From NCBI GenBank assembly GCA_017644105.1, contig JAEPMD010000021.1, forward strand, positions 1-64,000: DNA of 64,000 bases. Reading direction: 5' to 3'. The notes under the pieces are model-generated. The model saw nothing but the letters and a program-made list of their open reading frames with translations. It was not told where the DNA came from and ran no database searches. Source of the stretch: Rhizobiaceae bacterium. Lineage in GTDB: Bacteria; Pseudomonadota; Alphaproteobacteria; Rhizobiales; Rhizobiaceae. Shown one piece after another: positions 30,750-40,965 of the stretch. Position 1 is the stretch's first letter. Every line of letters begins with the position of its first letter. The position numbers and the translations under genes were made by a program.

Positions 30750-31293
30750 ATATCGCGGGCGATCAATCGCATCGCCCAAGTCTGATAAAATCAGACCGAC
30801 CAAGGATCGCACCCGCGAAAGCTTGTTCAATATTCTCGAGCATTCCTATTCCGAGCTTTTGCAAGAAGGCCGAATGCTTGAATTGTTTGCTGGCACCGGT
30901 GCCGTTGGTATTGAAGCTTTGTCACGTGGCTGCGATTTTGTTTTGTTCGTTGAGCAGAGCATTGAAGGACGGGGATTGCTCCGCCAAAACACCGATAATT
31001 TGTCTCTCCACGGCTGCACGAAAATCTTCAAACGCGATGCGACCCAGCTTGGACCGATCAGCAAGTTTGAACCTTTCACCATCTTATTTGCTGACCCGCC
31101 TTATGGATTGGGTCTCGGCGAAAAAGCCATAAAATCCGCTGCGGATAATGATTGGCTTATCGATCAAGCCCTGGTGATTTTGGAGGAACGCAGTGATTTC
31201 GAACCTGACTTGGATGAGCGGTTTTCTAATTTAGATAAGCGCCCATTTGGTGACACAAATATTTGGTTCTATTCCTATTCAATAGATTCATAA
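30730..31293 (+). CDS. rsmD: 16S rRNA (guanine966-N2)-methyltransferase
   Basis: SAM-dependent methyltransferase modifying G966 of 16S rRNA. The conserved start [11 protein letters not shown] supports ATG at 30730 over GTG at 30724. [15 protein letters not shown], the SAM-binding [18 protein letters not shown] and catalytic DPPYG are present. 187 residues. It overlaps the pseudouridine synthase gene, so two rRNA-modification genes are coupled. Confidence 0.95.
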   Translation: MRIVGGKYRGRSIASPKSDKIRPTKDRTRESLFNILEHSYSELLQEGRMLELFAGTGAVGIEALSRGCDFVLFVEQSIEGRGLLRQNTDNLSLHGCTKIFKRDATQLGPISKFEPFTILFADPPYGLGLGEKAIKSAADNDWLIDQALVILEERSDFEPDLDERFSNLDKRPFGDTNIWFYSYSIDS

Positions 31294-31312
31294 GACAAAA
31301 CGGGGGCAATTG

Positions 31313-32137
31313 ATGGCAGATAAAACAGTCGCAGTCGCATTTGGTGGCGGTGGTGCGCGCGGTATAGCCCATGTCCATATTATTGAAGTTCTTGATGAAT
31401 TAGGGATCAAGCCTGTGGCCGTTTCAGGCACATCCATCGGTGCGATTATGAGCTCTGCCATGGCATCGGGCATGTCCGGGAAAGATATTCGAGCATTTTT
31501 GATGGAAAGCATTGGCCGACCGACCAATGTTGCATCACGGCTATGGAAGGCTAGGCGACCCAGTTGGAAATCAGTGATTTCAGAAGGCGTGACACTTGGT
31601 CAATTTAATGTCGAACGGATCATTGACGCCTTCATGCCGGAAGAACTCCCGCGGAGTTTTGACGATTTAAAAATTCCAACCCAGCTATTGGCGACCGACT
31701 TCTACGGTCATTCGCAAGTCGTCATGAAAGACGGTGATTTACGTTCGGCAATTGCTGCTTCAGCCGCATTGCCGGCTATTTTTAAATCCGTCTATCGTAA
31801 TGGCAGATATTTGATTGATGGTGGTATCATAAATCCATTGCCGTTCGATGTCATTGAGGGGCTTGCTGATATTACAATTGCCGTTGATGTCGCGGGCTTT
31901 CCAAATGGCGATCCAACAAAAAAGCCCAGCACAATGGATGCAGCTTTTGGTGCCAGCCAAATCATGATGCAATCAATCATTGCTGAGAAAATTGAGAAAA
32001 CGCTGCCAGATATTTTCCTCGTCCCCGACGTTCATGATTTCCGAGTATTGGATTTCATGAATGCCGATGATGTATTGGAGCAAAGCGCAGGCATCCGCGA
32101 GGTGCTGAAAAAAGAGCTTGATCGGGTTCTCAGCTAA
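31313..32137 (+). CDS. Patatin-like phospholipase (RssA-type)
   Basis: Serine hydrolase of the patatin family. Oxyanion-hole GGGGARG (residues 11-17), nucleophile elbow GTSIG (near 45) and catalytic Asp in DGG (near 168) are all present; 274 residues with no signal peptide, so cytosolic or membrane-associated. Natural lipid substrate unknown. A CGGGGG site precedes ATG 31313. Its TAA overlaps the TAG of the convergent MATE gene. Confidence 0.92.
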   Translation: MADKTVAVAFGGGGARGIAHVHIIEVLDELGIKPVAVSGTSIGAIMSSAMASGMSGKDIRAFLMESIGRPTNVASRLWKARRPSWKSVISEGVTLGQFNVERIIDAFMPEELPRSFDDLKIPTQLLATDFYGHSQVVMKDGDLRSAIAASAALPAIFKSVYRNGRYLIDGGIINPLPFDVIEGLADITIAVDVAGFPNGDPTKKPSTMDAAFGASQIMMQSIIAEKIEKTLPDIFLVPDVHDFRVLDFMNADDVLEQSAGIREVLKKELDRVLS

Positions 32138-33546
32138 AGCGTTGATGCCTTGCCACTGGTAAAAGGCGAATTTGCAGCTGGTGGATAATGATGTTTGTGA
32201 TCATCATCCTTGTCATGCTCACGCGCCTCGAGTTTCTTGATCACGCGCAAACATACCACCGCACTTGCTATTCCGAAGAAGACAGCACCCAATCCGTAGC
32301 CGACGAGTGCGCCTTCAATACCGTAATATTGCGAGCCAACCCAGACAAATGGGATGACACCAAGCGTTGAGCGACCCCAATTGAACATGGTGGAATAAAA
32401 CGCATATCCCAAATTGTTAAATGAGGCATTGGCGGCAAACAACATGCCGTTAAATAAGAAACTCGACGCAATCCATAGGCAGAAGAAAGTTACCACCAAT
32501 CTTGCTTCACCTTCGGTTCCAAAAACATCAGCAATCTGATTACGTGCAAGCGCGAGCAACACGGATATGACGACGACATAGAAGAATGTGAAGATAAAAC
32601 CATCTTTGATGGCTTGTTCAATGCGATCAAACTTTTTGGCGCCAAGGTTCTGACCAAGGATAGGTCCGATAGCGCCGGATAACGCAAATAGCGCACCAAA
32701 GGCGACAGGGATAATCCGGCCCACAACGGCCCAACCGGCCACAGCGGAATCGCCATATTCAGCGATGGTCGCGGTCATATAAGTGTTACCAATTGGCGTT
32801 GCGAGTTGCGTTAAAATCGCAGGCGTTCCGATAACCAAAAATGGTTTGATCTCACGGCGAAGCGTATTCGCATTTGGTGCGGCCAAAAGATCATGAACCT
32901 TGATTAAGGCATGAAGACCATATGACACCATGATAATGCGTGAGATAACAGTTGCCGTTGCGGCACCATTAATGCCCATATCAAAACCGAAGATGAAAAT
33001 GGGGTCCAATACCGCTGTTGCGAAACCAGCAATCAGCGTCACATACATGGCGCGCTTTGCATCCCCAACCGCTCTTAGAAGGGAAGCCGCACACATGCCC
33101 AATCCGAGAATGGGCAAAGATAATAAAACGATTTCCATATAACCGATGGCGAGTGTTGCCGTCACACCTTTGGCACCAATCCAGGCGACAAAATCGCCGA
33201 TAAATGGATAAGAGATAATAGTGACAGCCAGCGCACAGACAAACATATAAACCATGGACGCACCAGCGAGCGCGCGGGCTTCAGGTCGGTCATCGGCACC
33301 CAGTGCACGCGATGTAAGCGCTGTGGCTGCGATCGAAAGACCGATGTTCAATGACATTGTGAAAAACAGCAAAGTACCGGCGTAACCAATGGCCGCAGCG
33401 AGCTCGTCTTCACCCAATAATGAGATATAAAACAAGTTAAATGCATCAACAAGGAATACGGCGACCAAACCGATCGAACCAGTGGCCGTCATATTAATGA
33501 CATGGCGCATGGTTGAGCCGGTTACAAATTTTGCTTGTTCACTCAA
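32134..33546 (-). CDS. MATE-family efflux transporter
   Basis: Twelve-helix multidrug/toxin extrusion-type antiporter, 470 residues, with two six-helix repeats and conserved segments such as IGYAGTLLFFTMSLNIG and GAIGPILGQNLGA. The C-terminus carries a short His/Asp-rich tail (DKDDDHKHHYPP) that could bind metal. Apparent start is TTG at 33546, overlapping the stop of the upstream antiporter gene by 4 nt; the first ATG is 12 codons further in. Substrate unknown. Confidence 0.9.
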   Translation of the reverse strand: MSEQAKFVTGSTMRHVINMTATGSIGLVAVFLVDAFNLFYISLLGEDELAAAIGYAGTLLFFTMSLNIGLSIAATALTSRALGADDRPEARALAGASMVYMFVCALAVTIISYPFIGDFVAWIGAKGVTATLAIGYMEIVLLSLPILGLGMCAASLLRAVGDAKRAMYVTLIAGFATAVLDPIFIFGFDMGINGAATATVISRIIMVSYGLHALIKVHDLLAAPNANTLRREIKPFLVIGTPAILTQLATPIGNTYMTATIAEYGDSAVAGWAVVGRIIPVAFGALFALSGAIGPILGQNLGAKKFDRIEQAIKDGFIFTFFYVVVISVLLALARNQIADVFGTEGEARLVVTFFCLWIASSFLFNGMLFAANASFNNLGYAFYSTMFNWGRSTLGVIPFVWVGSQYYGIEGALVGYGLGAVFFGIASAVVCLRVIKKLEAREHDKDDDHKHHYPPAANSPFTSGKASTL

Positions 33547-35324
33547 TAGTTTTCACCCTCTGTATTGTCCGCCCGCGGCTCAATCAACGGTTCAGGTTTA
33601 ACCGGTTTTGTCAGCACATGGTGCACCCCAGCGGTTAAACCTTCAGCCTCTTGCAACGCGAGTCGTTCCTCATCCCGGCGTTTGACCTCTTGAGCTATCT
33701 CAAGCGATACTTCTTCGCTTAGCCCCAAAGCTTCAAGTGTTTTTCTACCAAATTCAATGCCGGACTCAAAGGTCTCTCTGATCTCAAAATCGACGCCCGT
33801 TGCCCTTAAAGCAAGTGTATGGGCGCGATCATATGAGCGAACAAAGAGTTTGGCTCCGGGATATTCTGATCGGATGAGATCAACGATTTTGTCGGTTGTT
33901 TCGCGTTCGTTTGTGCATATAGCAACGATTTTCGCGCGTTCAATACCCGCAGCACGCAAAACATCTTTTCGTTTGCCATCACCGAAATAGATCCGAAACC
34001 CGAACTGCCGCGCATTGCGAATACGTTCAGCTGATTGGTCAAGAATGGTGACATCCGTACCGCCAGAGAGAAACATTTGTGATGCGATTTGTCCAAAACG
34101 CGAGAAGCCTATCAGGAGAACATCTGATCCAGCGCCTTCAAAATTTTCTTCCATGCCTTCATGTGTTGCGCGGGTAAGCGCATCAGCAATCTTCGTCACA
34201 ATAGGGGTGAGGGCCATCGTTATGGTGACAATCGCAATCAATATGGACGCTGAAGCTTGGCTCATCACATTGGCGGCAACGGCGGCTGTGAACAATACAA
34301 ATCCAAATTCACCGCTTTGCGGCAATATGCCAGCAATGCGTGTTGCTTCATTGGGGTGCGAGCCAAAACCTCTGCACAACACGTAAATCACGCTAGCTTT
34401 GACGATCAGAATAATCGGCACTGCAATGAGGATTAAAAGCGCATTGTCAAACAAGACTTGTATATCCAGCGACAGGCCAACGGCCATAAAAAATAGACCC
34501 AGCAAGATGCCGCGGAAGGGTTCGATATCCGCTTCTAGTTCATGGCGATAGGAGGATTCGGCCAGCATCACACCGGATAGGAATGCGCCAAGCGCCATGG
34601 AAAGTCCGGCAAATTCCATCAATGCACCAGCAGCTAAAACAACAAAAAGTGCCGCAGCAATCATGGCTTCTTTGGCACCTGTGCTCGCAATGATTTGAAA
34701 CAATGGGTTCAACAAATAGCGTCCTGCGAGGATGAGAAAGATCACCGCTAAGATCGCGATTAAAATGCTGTTCCAATCAATCCCGCTTGCTTCAGAAGAC
34801 CCTGGTGACAAGATTGCAACCATGGCAATGAGTGGAACAATCGCGATATCCTGAAATAACAAAATCGAGAAGGTTTTCTGACCATAAACACGGTTCAAAT
34901 CACCGCGCTCGTCCAAGATTTGCAAAACAAAGGCGGTCGATGAAAGCGCTAATGCAAAACCGATTACGATAGAAGTTGTCAGATTTTGACCACCCAGATA
35001 TCGGGCAAACGCCGTTAAAATCAAAGCAGTTACAATGACTTGGATACTTCCCATACCCAAAATGTCCCGCCGCATCCGCCAAAGTCGAGAGGGCTTTAAT
35101 TCAAGGCCAATGATAAAGAGAAGTAGCACCACGCCAAGCTCGGCAAAATGGAGTATTTGCTCCCCATCAGCGATAATCCCGGTAATTGGTCCAATCACCA
35201 ATCCGGCCGCTAAATATCCAAGAACGGTGCCTAATCCAATTCGCTTGAACAAAGGGGCGGCGATCACTGCGCTTCCAAGAAGTACAATAGCGTAGCTAAA
35301 TAAGTCTGCTTCTTCGCCCGCCAT
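33543..35324 (-). CDS. CPA2 cation:proton antiporter, KefB/KefC-type
   Basis: Inner-membrane K+ (or Na+)/H+ antiporter. The N-terminal Na/H exchanger domain (about 1-380, 12-13 helices) is followed by an RCK/TrkA-N regulatory domain starting at DVLLIGFSRFGQIASQMF, a nucleotide-binding fold with GFSRFG. 593 residues. No ancillary KefF/KefG gene is adjacent. Co-transcribed with the MATE gene (4-nt overlap). Confidence 0.9.
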   Translation of the reverse strand: MAGEEADLFSYAIVLLGSAVIAAPLFKRIGLGTVLGYLAAGLVIGPITGIIADGEQILHFAELGVVLLLFIIGLELKPSRLWRMRRDILGMGSIQVIVTALILTAFARYLGGQNLTTSIVIGFALALSSTAFVLQILDERGDLNRVYGQKTFSILLFQDIAIVPLIAMVAILSPGSSEASGIDWNSILIAILAVIFLILAGRYLLNPLFQIIASTGAKEAMIAAALFVVLAAGALMEFAGLSMALGAFLSGVMLAESSYRHELEADIEPFRGILLGLFFMAVGLSLDIQVLFDNALLILIAVPIILIVKASVIYVLCRGFGSHPNEATRIAGILPQSGEFGFVLFTAAVAANVMSQASASILIAIVTITMALTPIVTKIADALTRATHEGMEENFEGAGSDVLLIGFSRFGQIASQMFLSGGTDVTILDQSAERIRNARQFGFRIYFGDGKRKDVLRAAGIERAKIVAICTNERETTDKIVDLIRSEYPGAKLFVRSYDRAHTLALRATGVDFEIRETFESGIEFGRKTLEALGLSEEVSLEIAQEVKRRDEERLALQEAEGLTAGVHHVLTKPVKPEPLIEPRADNTEGENY

Positions 35325-35433
35325 CCTTTAAATTCCGCTATAAAATGTTATGACAAGTTTGTGATGCGATTTGTCTTGTCTTGATATGAATCTAATTTAA
35401 GCATAGATGGGCCAAAGAGAAAGGCCAAACTCG

Positions 35434-36780
35434 ATGAAAGATACCAAACAATCCCAAGAACTGCTCGAAAGAGCGGAGAAATTAATCCAAGCGGCAAAAA
35501 AATCAGGTGCAGATGCAGCTGATGCGGTTGTTGTGCGCGGCAAATCAAAATCAGTATCTGTTCGATTAGGAAAAGTGGAAAACACGCAAAGTGCTGAAAG
35601 CGATGATTTTAGTTTACGGGTTTTTGTCGGCAATAAAGTAGCCTCTGTCAGCGCTGGCCAAGGTGGTGATGATCAAGCCTTAGCAGAGCGTGCTGTTGCC
35701 ATGGCTAAAGTGTCGCCGGAAGACCCATATGTCAGTTTGGCAAATAAAGAAGATCTGGTAGATGACATTATCGATCTTGATTTGTTTGATGGCACAGACA
35801 TTTCATCTGAAGACATGACAGATGTGGCTCTTGCGATGGAAGAAAGTGCCATGGCCGTCGATGGTGTAGCGAACTCGCTAGGCGCTGGGGCATCAGCCGG
35901 AATGGGCGGATTGGTGTTGGCCACGTCAGACGGATTTTCAGGCAGCTATAATGTTTCCAATTTTGGAAGGTCTGTCAGCGTTCTTGCGGGTCAAGGCACC
36001 GCAATGGAGCGGGATTACGAATTCGATAGCCGCGTGTTTTATTCGGACCTTGATGAACCAGCTGTCATCGGAAAATCCGCAGCGGAACGAGCGGTTAAGC
36101 GCTTAAATCCCCGTCAGGTTCCAACTGCAAGCGATGTGACAATCATCTTTGATCCACGTGTCTCGCGCGGTATTTTTGGTCATTTAATTGGTGCCATTAA
36201 TGGCGCATCCATTGCCCGTAAAACCAGCTTTTTGCGAGACCAAATGGGTGAACAGGTCTTACCTGAGAATGTCACCATTATTGATGATCCAAAAATTGCC
36301 CGCAAATCGGCATCCAGACCTTTTGATGGTGAGGGTGTTGATGGATGCGCAATGACAATGGTTGACAAGGGCATCCTAGAAAACTGGTATCTGAGCACCT
36401 CACTGGCTAAACAACTTGGGCTCAAAACCAATGGGCGCGGGTCTCGTGCCGGCAATAATGTGGGTGCGTCATCAACCAACGTAATGGTTTCCCCCGGTCA
36501 AATGAGTGCGAAGGATCTCATTGGCTCGGTGAAATCGGGATTATATGTTACCGAAGTTATTGGTCAGGGCGTGAATATGGTTACCGGTGAATATAGTCGC
36601 GGCGCGTCTGGTTATTGGATCGAAAACGGGGTACTAACTTTCCCGGTATCTGAAATCACAATTGCGTCTAATCTAAAAGACATGTTCAAGCGTATTGTGT
36701 TAGCAGACGATATTGATCCGAAATACTCGATCGCGGCGCCAACCATTGCCGTTGAAGGAATGACACTTGCAGGCAACTGA
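35434..36780 (+). CDS. pmbA: Metalloprotease-related TldD/PmbA-family protein, PmbA (TldE) type
   Basis: Cytosolic peptidase subunit that in E. coli pairs with TldD to trim modified peptides and unfolded proteins. The protein has the PmbA arrangement (N-terminal VRLGKVENTQSAESDDFSLRVFVG, C-terminal SRGASGYWIENG) and lacks the HExxxH zinc motif of TldD, as expected for this subunit. tldD is not in the window. ATG at 35434 has an AAGG site; ATG at 35407 is possible. Overlaps the next gene by 14 nt. Confidence 0.92.
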   Translation: MKDTKQSQELLERAEKLIQAAKKSGADAADAVVVRGKSKSVSVRLGKVENTQSAESDDFSLRVFVGNKVASVSAGQGGDDQALAERAVAMAKVSPEDPYVSLANKEDLVDDIIDLDLFDGTDISSEDMTDVALAMEESAMAVDGVANSLGAGASAGMGGLVLATSDGFSGSYNVSNFGRSVSVLAGQGTAMERDYEFDSRVFYSDLDEPAVIGKSAAERAVKRLNPRQVPTASDVTIIFDPRVSRGIFGHLIGAINGASIARKTSFLRDQMGEQVLPENVTIIDDPKIARKSASRPFDGEGVDGCAMTMVDKGILENWYLSTSLAKQLGLKTNGRGSRAGNNVGASSTNVMVSPGQMSAKDLIGSVKSGLYVTEVIGQGVNMVTGEYSRGASGYWIENGVLTFPVSEITIASNLKDMFKRIVLADDIDPKYSIAAPTIAVEGMTLAGN

Positions 36781-37567
36781 ATACCAAAGTCTTGATGATC
36801 AGTCATTGATCGAAACGATTGCTCTTGAAGCAGGAAAAATAGCGCTTAAGCATTTTAAAAAAGAGCCCGAAGTTTGGTATAAAGGTATTTCGAAATCTCC
36901 AGTAAGCGAGGCAGATCTCGAAATTGACGAATATCTGAAAACAACCTTGCTTCAAGCGCGCCCCCATTATGGTTGGCTGTCTGAAGAAACTGAAGATAAC
37001 AACGAGCGCCTGAAAGCCAAAAAAGTATTTGTTGTCGATCCGATAGACGGCACACGTGCCTTTATCGCTGGTACAGATGAATGGTGTGTCTCTATTGGTA
37101 TTGTTGAAAACAATAAGCCGGTCAACGGTGTGTTGTTCGCGCCCGTTCGGCAGAAGCTCTACTCTGCTGCCCGAGGACAGGGTGCATTTATCAATGGAAT
37201 TGGTGTTAAAGAGGAAGTTGTCACCATGATGCTTGAGCCGCATCGTGTCATCATTCCGCAAGAAGTTGCCAAATACGTATCCGAAGAATTTGTGAGCAGT
37301 GTTGAACCGGTTGGTGGTGTGAGATCACTGGCTTTGCGTATTACCGGTTTGATCGAAGATTATGCGGACGGAATTTATGTTCGCAAAAATTCTAGAGACT
37401 GGGATATGGTTGCGGCGCATTTAATTGTCGAAGAGGCAGGCTTCCAACTGGTTGACCTTGCTCTGGAAGATGTTGTTTATAACAAATCAGAAACGCGGCA
37501 TGGTCTTCTCATTGCAGCGCACCCCAGCTATACAGAAAAAATGAAAAATGCTTTGCAGATGAGCTAA
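36767..37567 (+). CDS. Inositol monophosphatase-family phosphatase, CysQ-like
   Basis: Mg-dependent phosphatase; by neighbourhood probably a 3'(2'),5'-bisphosphate nucleotidase (PAP to AMP), though inositol phosphates cannot be excluded. SPVSEADLEID, the metal-binding Glu (WLSEET), DPIDGTRAFIAG and the C-terminal DWDMVAAHLIVEEAG are intact. Start is TTG at 36767 with AAGGA seven bases upstream, inside the end of pmbA. Confidence 0.9.
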   Translation: MQATEYQSLDDQSLIETIALEAGKIALKHFKKEPEVWYKGISKSPVSEADLEIDEYLKTTLLQARPHYGWLSEETEDNNERLKAKKVFVVDPIDGTRAFIAGTDEWCVSIGIVENNKPVNGVLFAPVRQKLYSAARGQGAFINGIGVKEEVVTMMLEPHRVIIPQEVAKYVSEEFVSSVEPVGGVRSLALRITGLIEDYADGIYVRKNSRDWDMVAAHLIVEEAGFQLVDLALEDVVYNKSETRHGLLIAAHPSYTEKMKNALQMS

Positions 37568-37611
37568 AAGCGTTTATCTCCCAAATGCCCACCCTATATA
37601 AAGGTAATATT

Positions 37612-37848
37612 ATGTCGGAAGAAAAATCAAAACAACTTCTTCATCTGGTTTTTGGCGGTGAATTGGAAAGTCTTGAGGGAATGGATTTTCGTGACCTTGA
37701 AGAATTGGACATTGTTGGTATATATCCAAATTATGAAACTGCATTTGCAGCTTGGAAATCAAAGGCTCAAATGACAGTTGATAATGCGCATATGCGTTAT
37801 TTCATCGTGCATATGCATAAGTTGCTTGAACCTGGTATCGACGACTAA
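37612..37848 (+). CDS. DUF4170 small protein
   Basis: 78-residue conserved protein of unknown function (LLHLVFGGELE, DIVGIYPNYETAFAAWKSKAQ, RYFIVHMHKLLEP). Found in this position, ahead of the DUF374 and waaA genes, across Hyphomicrobiales, so a role linked to the envelope genes is possible but unproven. ATG at 37612 has AAAGG seven bases upstream. Confidence 0.85.
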   Translation: MSEEKSKQLLHLVFGGELESLEGMDFRDLEELDIVGIYPNYETAFAAWKSKAQMTVDNAHMRYFIVHMHKLLEPGIDD

Positions 37849-37882
37849 CTATTGTTCGACTGTTGAATAGAAAGTACTTATT

Positions 37883-38596
37883 TTGAATCTGCGGTCGATC
37901 TCCAAATCCATCCTGCGTTCTGATATCTTCCAAGCTGTTGCAGCTAGGATGCTCTATTTTGCACTTTGGTTCATTTATAAAACCAATAAGCCAGACCCGG
38001 ATGTCAAAAATCAGGAAGAGAGAGCGTTTTCTCACGAGCCTTGCATATTTGTTTTATGGCACGGACAGCATTTTCTTTCGCCCTTTTTCATCCCAAATGA
38101 CAAAAAATTCACAGCCCTCGTTTCAAAAAGTGCGGATGCGGAAATTAATGCTCGCATTTTAAAAATCGCAGGTCATGATGTAGTGCGTGGGTCAGGTGGA
38201 AGAGTTCGAGAAGCTACGCATGAAAAAGGTGGAGTATCTGCAACGCTTGCGTTGAAAAACAAACTGAAAGCCGGGGAGAATGTTGCGGTAATTGCGGATG
38301 TTTCCAAAAGCGAACCACGCCATTCAGGGCGCGGAGTTGTTAGCTTGGCCAAAATTTCTGGTCGTCCAATTGTCCCCTTAGCCATGGCGACAAGTCGATT
38401 TAAAGTCGTTGAAAAAAGCTGGGATAAAACAACGATCAACAAGCCTTTTGGTCGTGCAGGCGCACGTGTGGGAGATCCTATTTTTGTTCCATCTGATTGC
38501 AGTGCGGATGAATTGGATACATATCGTAAAAAAGTTGACGATGAACTCAATCGCGTTACAATTGAAGCCTATCGGGTGGTTGGACATAGTGAATGA
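37883..38596 (+). CDS. DUF374 acyltransferase-like protein
   Basis: 237-residue protein of the lysophospholipid-acyltransferase-like superfamily. WHGQHFLSPFF near residue 59 takes the place of the catalytic HxxxxD region, followed by SKSADAEINARILKIAG and VRGSGGR. One N-terminal hydrophobic segment suggests membrane attachment. Its place beside waaA and lpxK suggests a lipid A/LPS role, possibly acyl transfer; direct evidence is lacking. Start TTG 37883; 4-nt overlap with waaA. Confidence 0.85.
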   Translation: MNLRSISKSILRSDIFQAVAARMLYFALWFIYKTNKPDPDVKNQEERAFSHEPCIFVLWHGQHFLSPFFIPNDKKFTALVSKSADAEINARILKIAGHDVVRGSGGRVREATHEKGGVSATLALKNKLKAGENVAVIADVSKSEPRHSGRGVVSLAKISGRPIVPLAMATSRFKVVEKSWDKTTINKPFGRAGARVGDPIFVPSDCSADELDTYRKKVDDELNRVTIEAYRVVGHSE

Positions 38597-39924
38597 GTAA
38601 TATTTTAGCGCGCACGATACTGAGCGGGTATAGATGGACGGGCGCGGCACTTTACCCGCTACTAGGTCCCTATCTTGCTTACCGCGCAGCCAAAGGTAAG
38701 GAAGAACGTGATCGGCGCAGCGAACGTTATGGGCGATCTCAAGTCGAGCGTCCAAATGGTCCGTTGATTTGGTTTCATGCCGCGAGTGTCGGCGAAACTA
38801 TTGCGGTTATCCCTCTCATTGAAGAAGTTGTGAGCCGCAATATCTCCGTTGTCCTCACAACGGGTACTGTTACCTCGGCGAATATTTGTCAGGACCGTTT
38901 AGGCGATAAGGTCATCCACCAATATGTTCCGCTTGATCTGAAACCTGCTATCAGCAATTTTTTAGATCATTGGAGACCAGATTTAGCGATTATTTCTGAA
39001 TCTGAAATTTGGCCTATGACGATCCTTGAATTGGGTGCGCGCAGAATGCCGCAAATATTGGTCAATGGTCGAATGTCAGACAAATCATTTGCGCGCTGGA
39101 GCAGAAGTTCGGTTCTGGCAGAGGCGTTATTTGAAAATTTGTCACATGTCATTGCGCAATCCGATCTAGACGGCGAACGCTTTAGCGACTTGGGCGCTCG
39201 CTCGGTTAGTATCTCGGGTAATTTGAAAGTGGACACAGACATGCCTCCATTTTCGCAAAATGATCTGGCTGATCTTAAAAAACAGGTAGGTGCACGACCA
39301 AGTTGGGCTGCGATTTCCACATTCGAGGGCGAAGAGACACTCGTGGCCGACGCCCTTTTAAACGTTAAAAACAAAGTCAAAAATCCTCTGGCGATCATCG
39401 TGCCTCGGCATGTGGAACGATCAGATTCTATCGAAAAGATGCTGCAAGACAAAGGCTTAAAGGTTGCCCGTCGTTCCAGAGACGATAAAATTTCAGCCGA
39501 TACCGACGTGTTTATTGGGGATACGACCGGTGAAATGGGACTGTATCTCAGTCTCACCAAAATTGTCTTTGTTGGTAAATCCCTTTCAGGGGAAGGTGGT
39601 CAAAACCCGCTTGAACCTGCGATGTTAGGATGCGCAATTCTTTCTGGCCCCAATGTGCAAAATTTCCGAGATTCCTATCGTGCACTTTTGCAGAATGGCG
39701 CTGCACGCATTGTCAAAGATGGTGAAGGCTTAACCTCATGCTTGATGCATTTGTTGGAAAATGAAGATGTGCGCGACACGATGATTGAAGCCGGACAATC
39801 AACACTTCTAACCATGCGCGGATCCTTGGACATCACGGTTAAAAATCTTGAACCTTATCTGTCGCCTCTAATGATTGAATCAAGCCTGTTGCGGTCCAGA
39901 AACAGCGATAAAGTTGGGGGCTAA
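38593..39924 (+). CDS. waaA: 3-deoxy-D-manno-octulosonic acid (Kdo) transferase
   Basis: Adds Kdo to lipid IVA at the inner membrane. The GT30 fold starts with a single N-terminal membrane anchor, then RRSERYG, WFHAASVGE (catalytic Glu), VVLTTGTVTSA and SEIWPM; the C-terminal domain has GEGGQNPLEPAMLG. 443 residues. Located between DUF374 and lpxK; its last codon ends one base before the lpxK ATG. Confidence 0.95.
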   Translation: MSNILARTILSGYRWTGAALYPLLGPYLAYRAAKGKEERDRRSERYGRSQVERPNGPLIWFHAASVGETIAVIPLIEEVVSRNISVVLTTGTVTSANICQDRLGDKVIHQYVPLDLKPAISNFLDHWRPDLAIISESEIWPMTILELGARRMPQILVNGRMSDKSFARWSRSSVLAEALFENLSHVIAQSDLDGERFSDLGARSVSISGNLKVDTDMPPFSQNDLADLKKQVGARPSWAAISTFEGEETLVADALLNVKNKVKNPLAIIVPRHVERSDSIEKMLQDKGLKVARRSRDDKISADTDVFIGDTTGEMGLYLSLTKIVFVGKSLSGEGGQNPLEPAMLGCAILSGPNVQNFRDSYRALLQNGAARIVKDGEGLTSCLMHLLENEDVRDTMIEAGQSTLLTMRGSLDITVKNLEPYLSPLMIESSLLRSRNSDKVGG

Positions 39925-39925
39925 A

Positions 39926-40957
39926 ATGGCGTCCGAAGCTCCTCCATTTTGGTATGAGAATCCTGGTTTAAAATCATTTTTGATGTCACCCTTTGCTTGG
40001 ATTTACGGGGCTATTGCCGCGCGCCAAATGAAAAATGCTAAGCGTTTGGAATTGGATATTCCGGTTTTATGCATTGGTAATTTCACGGTTGGTGGAACAG
40101 GTAAAACGCCAACCGCAATTACGATCGCAAAAAGCGCTATTGAGATGGGATTAAAACCTAGCTTTTTAACCCGCGGCTATGGCGGTGCTGTTTCCGAACC
40201 CACACTTGTGGACGTGGCACATCATGGCGCAAAATATGTGGGCGACGAGCCACTTTTACTGGCGGCCGTTGCGCCAACAATGGTATCACCTGACCGTGTG
40301 AAAGGAGCAGAAAAGCTCATCGATCTCGGCATCGATATCATCATTATGGATGATGGCTTTCAAAGTGCACATTTATGCTTTGACTACGCATTGTTAGTTG
40401 TCGATGCTTATCGCGGCTTGGGTAATGGCAAAGTCATCCCTGCGGGACCAGTGCGAGCACCGTTAAAACGTCAAATGCTGTATGTTGATGCGCTTACGGT
40501 TGTTGGCGATGGAACCGCGGCAGATCAACTCATTCGAATAGCGGCTCGATCTGCAAAGCCAGTTTATTCTGCCCTACTTAAACCTATTGAGAAAAAGAAG
40601 TTCAAAAATTTGAATTGTCTGGCTTTCGCAGGCATCGGTAATCCTGAAAAGTTTTTCAAATCGCTCAGAGATGTTGGCGCAAATGTTGCGATGGAACGCG
40701 CCTATCCAGATCATCATTATTATGCCGATGATGAAATTGAAGAATTGATGGAGTTGGCTGAAAAAGAAAATCTTACGCTTGTCACAACCGCGAAAGATCA
40801 TATGCGGATCAAATCAGGACTTGGACTTTCAAAACAATTGGCTGAATGCGTGATGATTTTGGATATTGATATGGTGTTTGATGATGTGGGCACCAGCAAA
40901 CCATTGATCAAACGCACAATTGAGAACTATAAAAAACGTCGTCTGAAAAAGAAATAA
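39926..40957 (+). CDS. lpxK: Tetraacyldisaccharide 4'-kinase
   Basis: Phosphorylates the 4' position of the lipid A disaccharide. Walker A GGTGKTP (in IGNFTVGGTGKTPTA, near residue 47), LTRGYGG and IMDDGFQ are present, with an N-terminal membrane anchor. ATG at 39926 follows a TGGGGG run; the upstream in-frame extension would overlap waaA and is not needed. 343 residues. Confidence 0.95.
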   Translation: MASEAPPFWYENPGLKSFLMSPFAWIYGAIAARQMKNAKRLELDIPVLCIGNFTVGGTGKTPTAITIAKSAIEMGLKPSFLTRGYGGAVSEPTLVDVAHHGAKYVGDEPLLLAAVAPTMVSPDRVKGAEKLIDLGIDIIIMDDGFQSAHLCFDYALLVVDAYRGLGNGKVIPAGPVRAPLKRQMLYVDALTVVGDGTAADQLIRIAARSAKPVYSALLKPIEKKKFKNLNCLAFAGIGNPEKFFKSLRDVGANVAMERAYPDHHYYADDEIEELMELAEKENLTLVTTAKDHMRIKSGLGLSKQLAECVMILDIDMVFDDVGTSKPLIKRTIENYKKRRLKKK

Positions 40958-40965
40958 ACTGTCGA

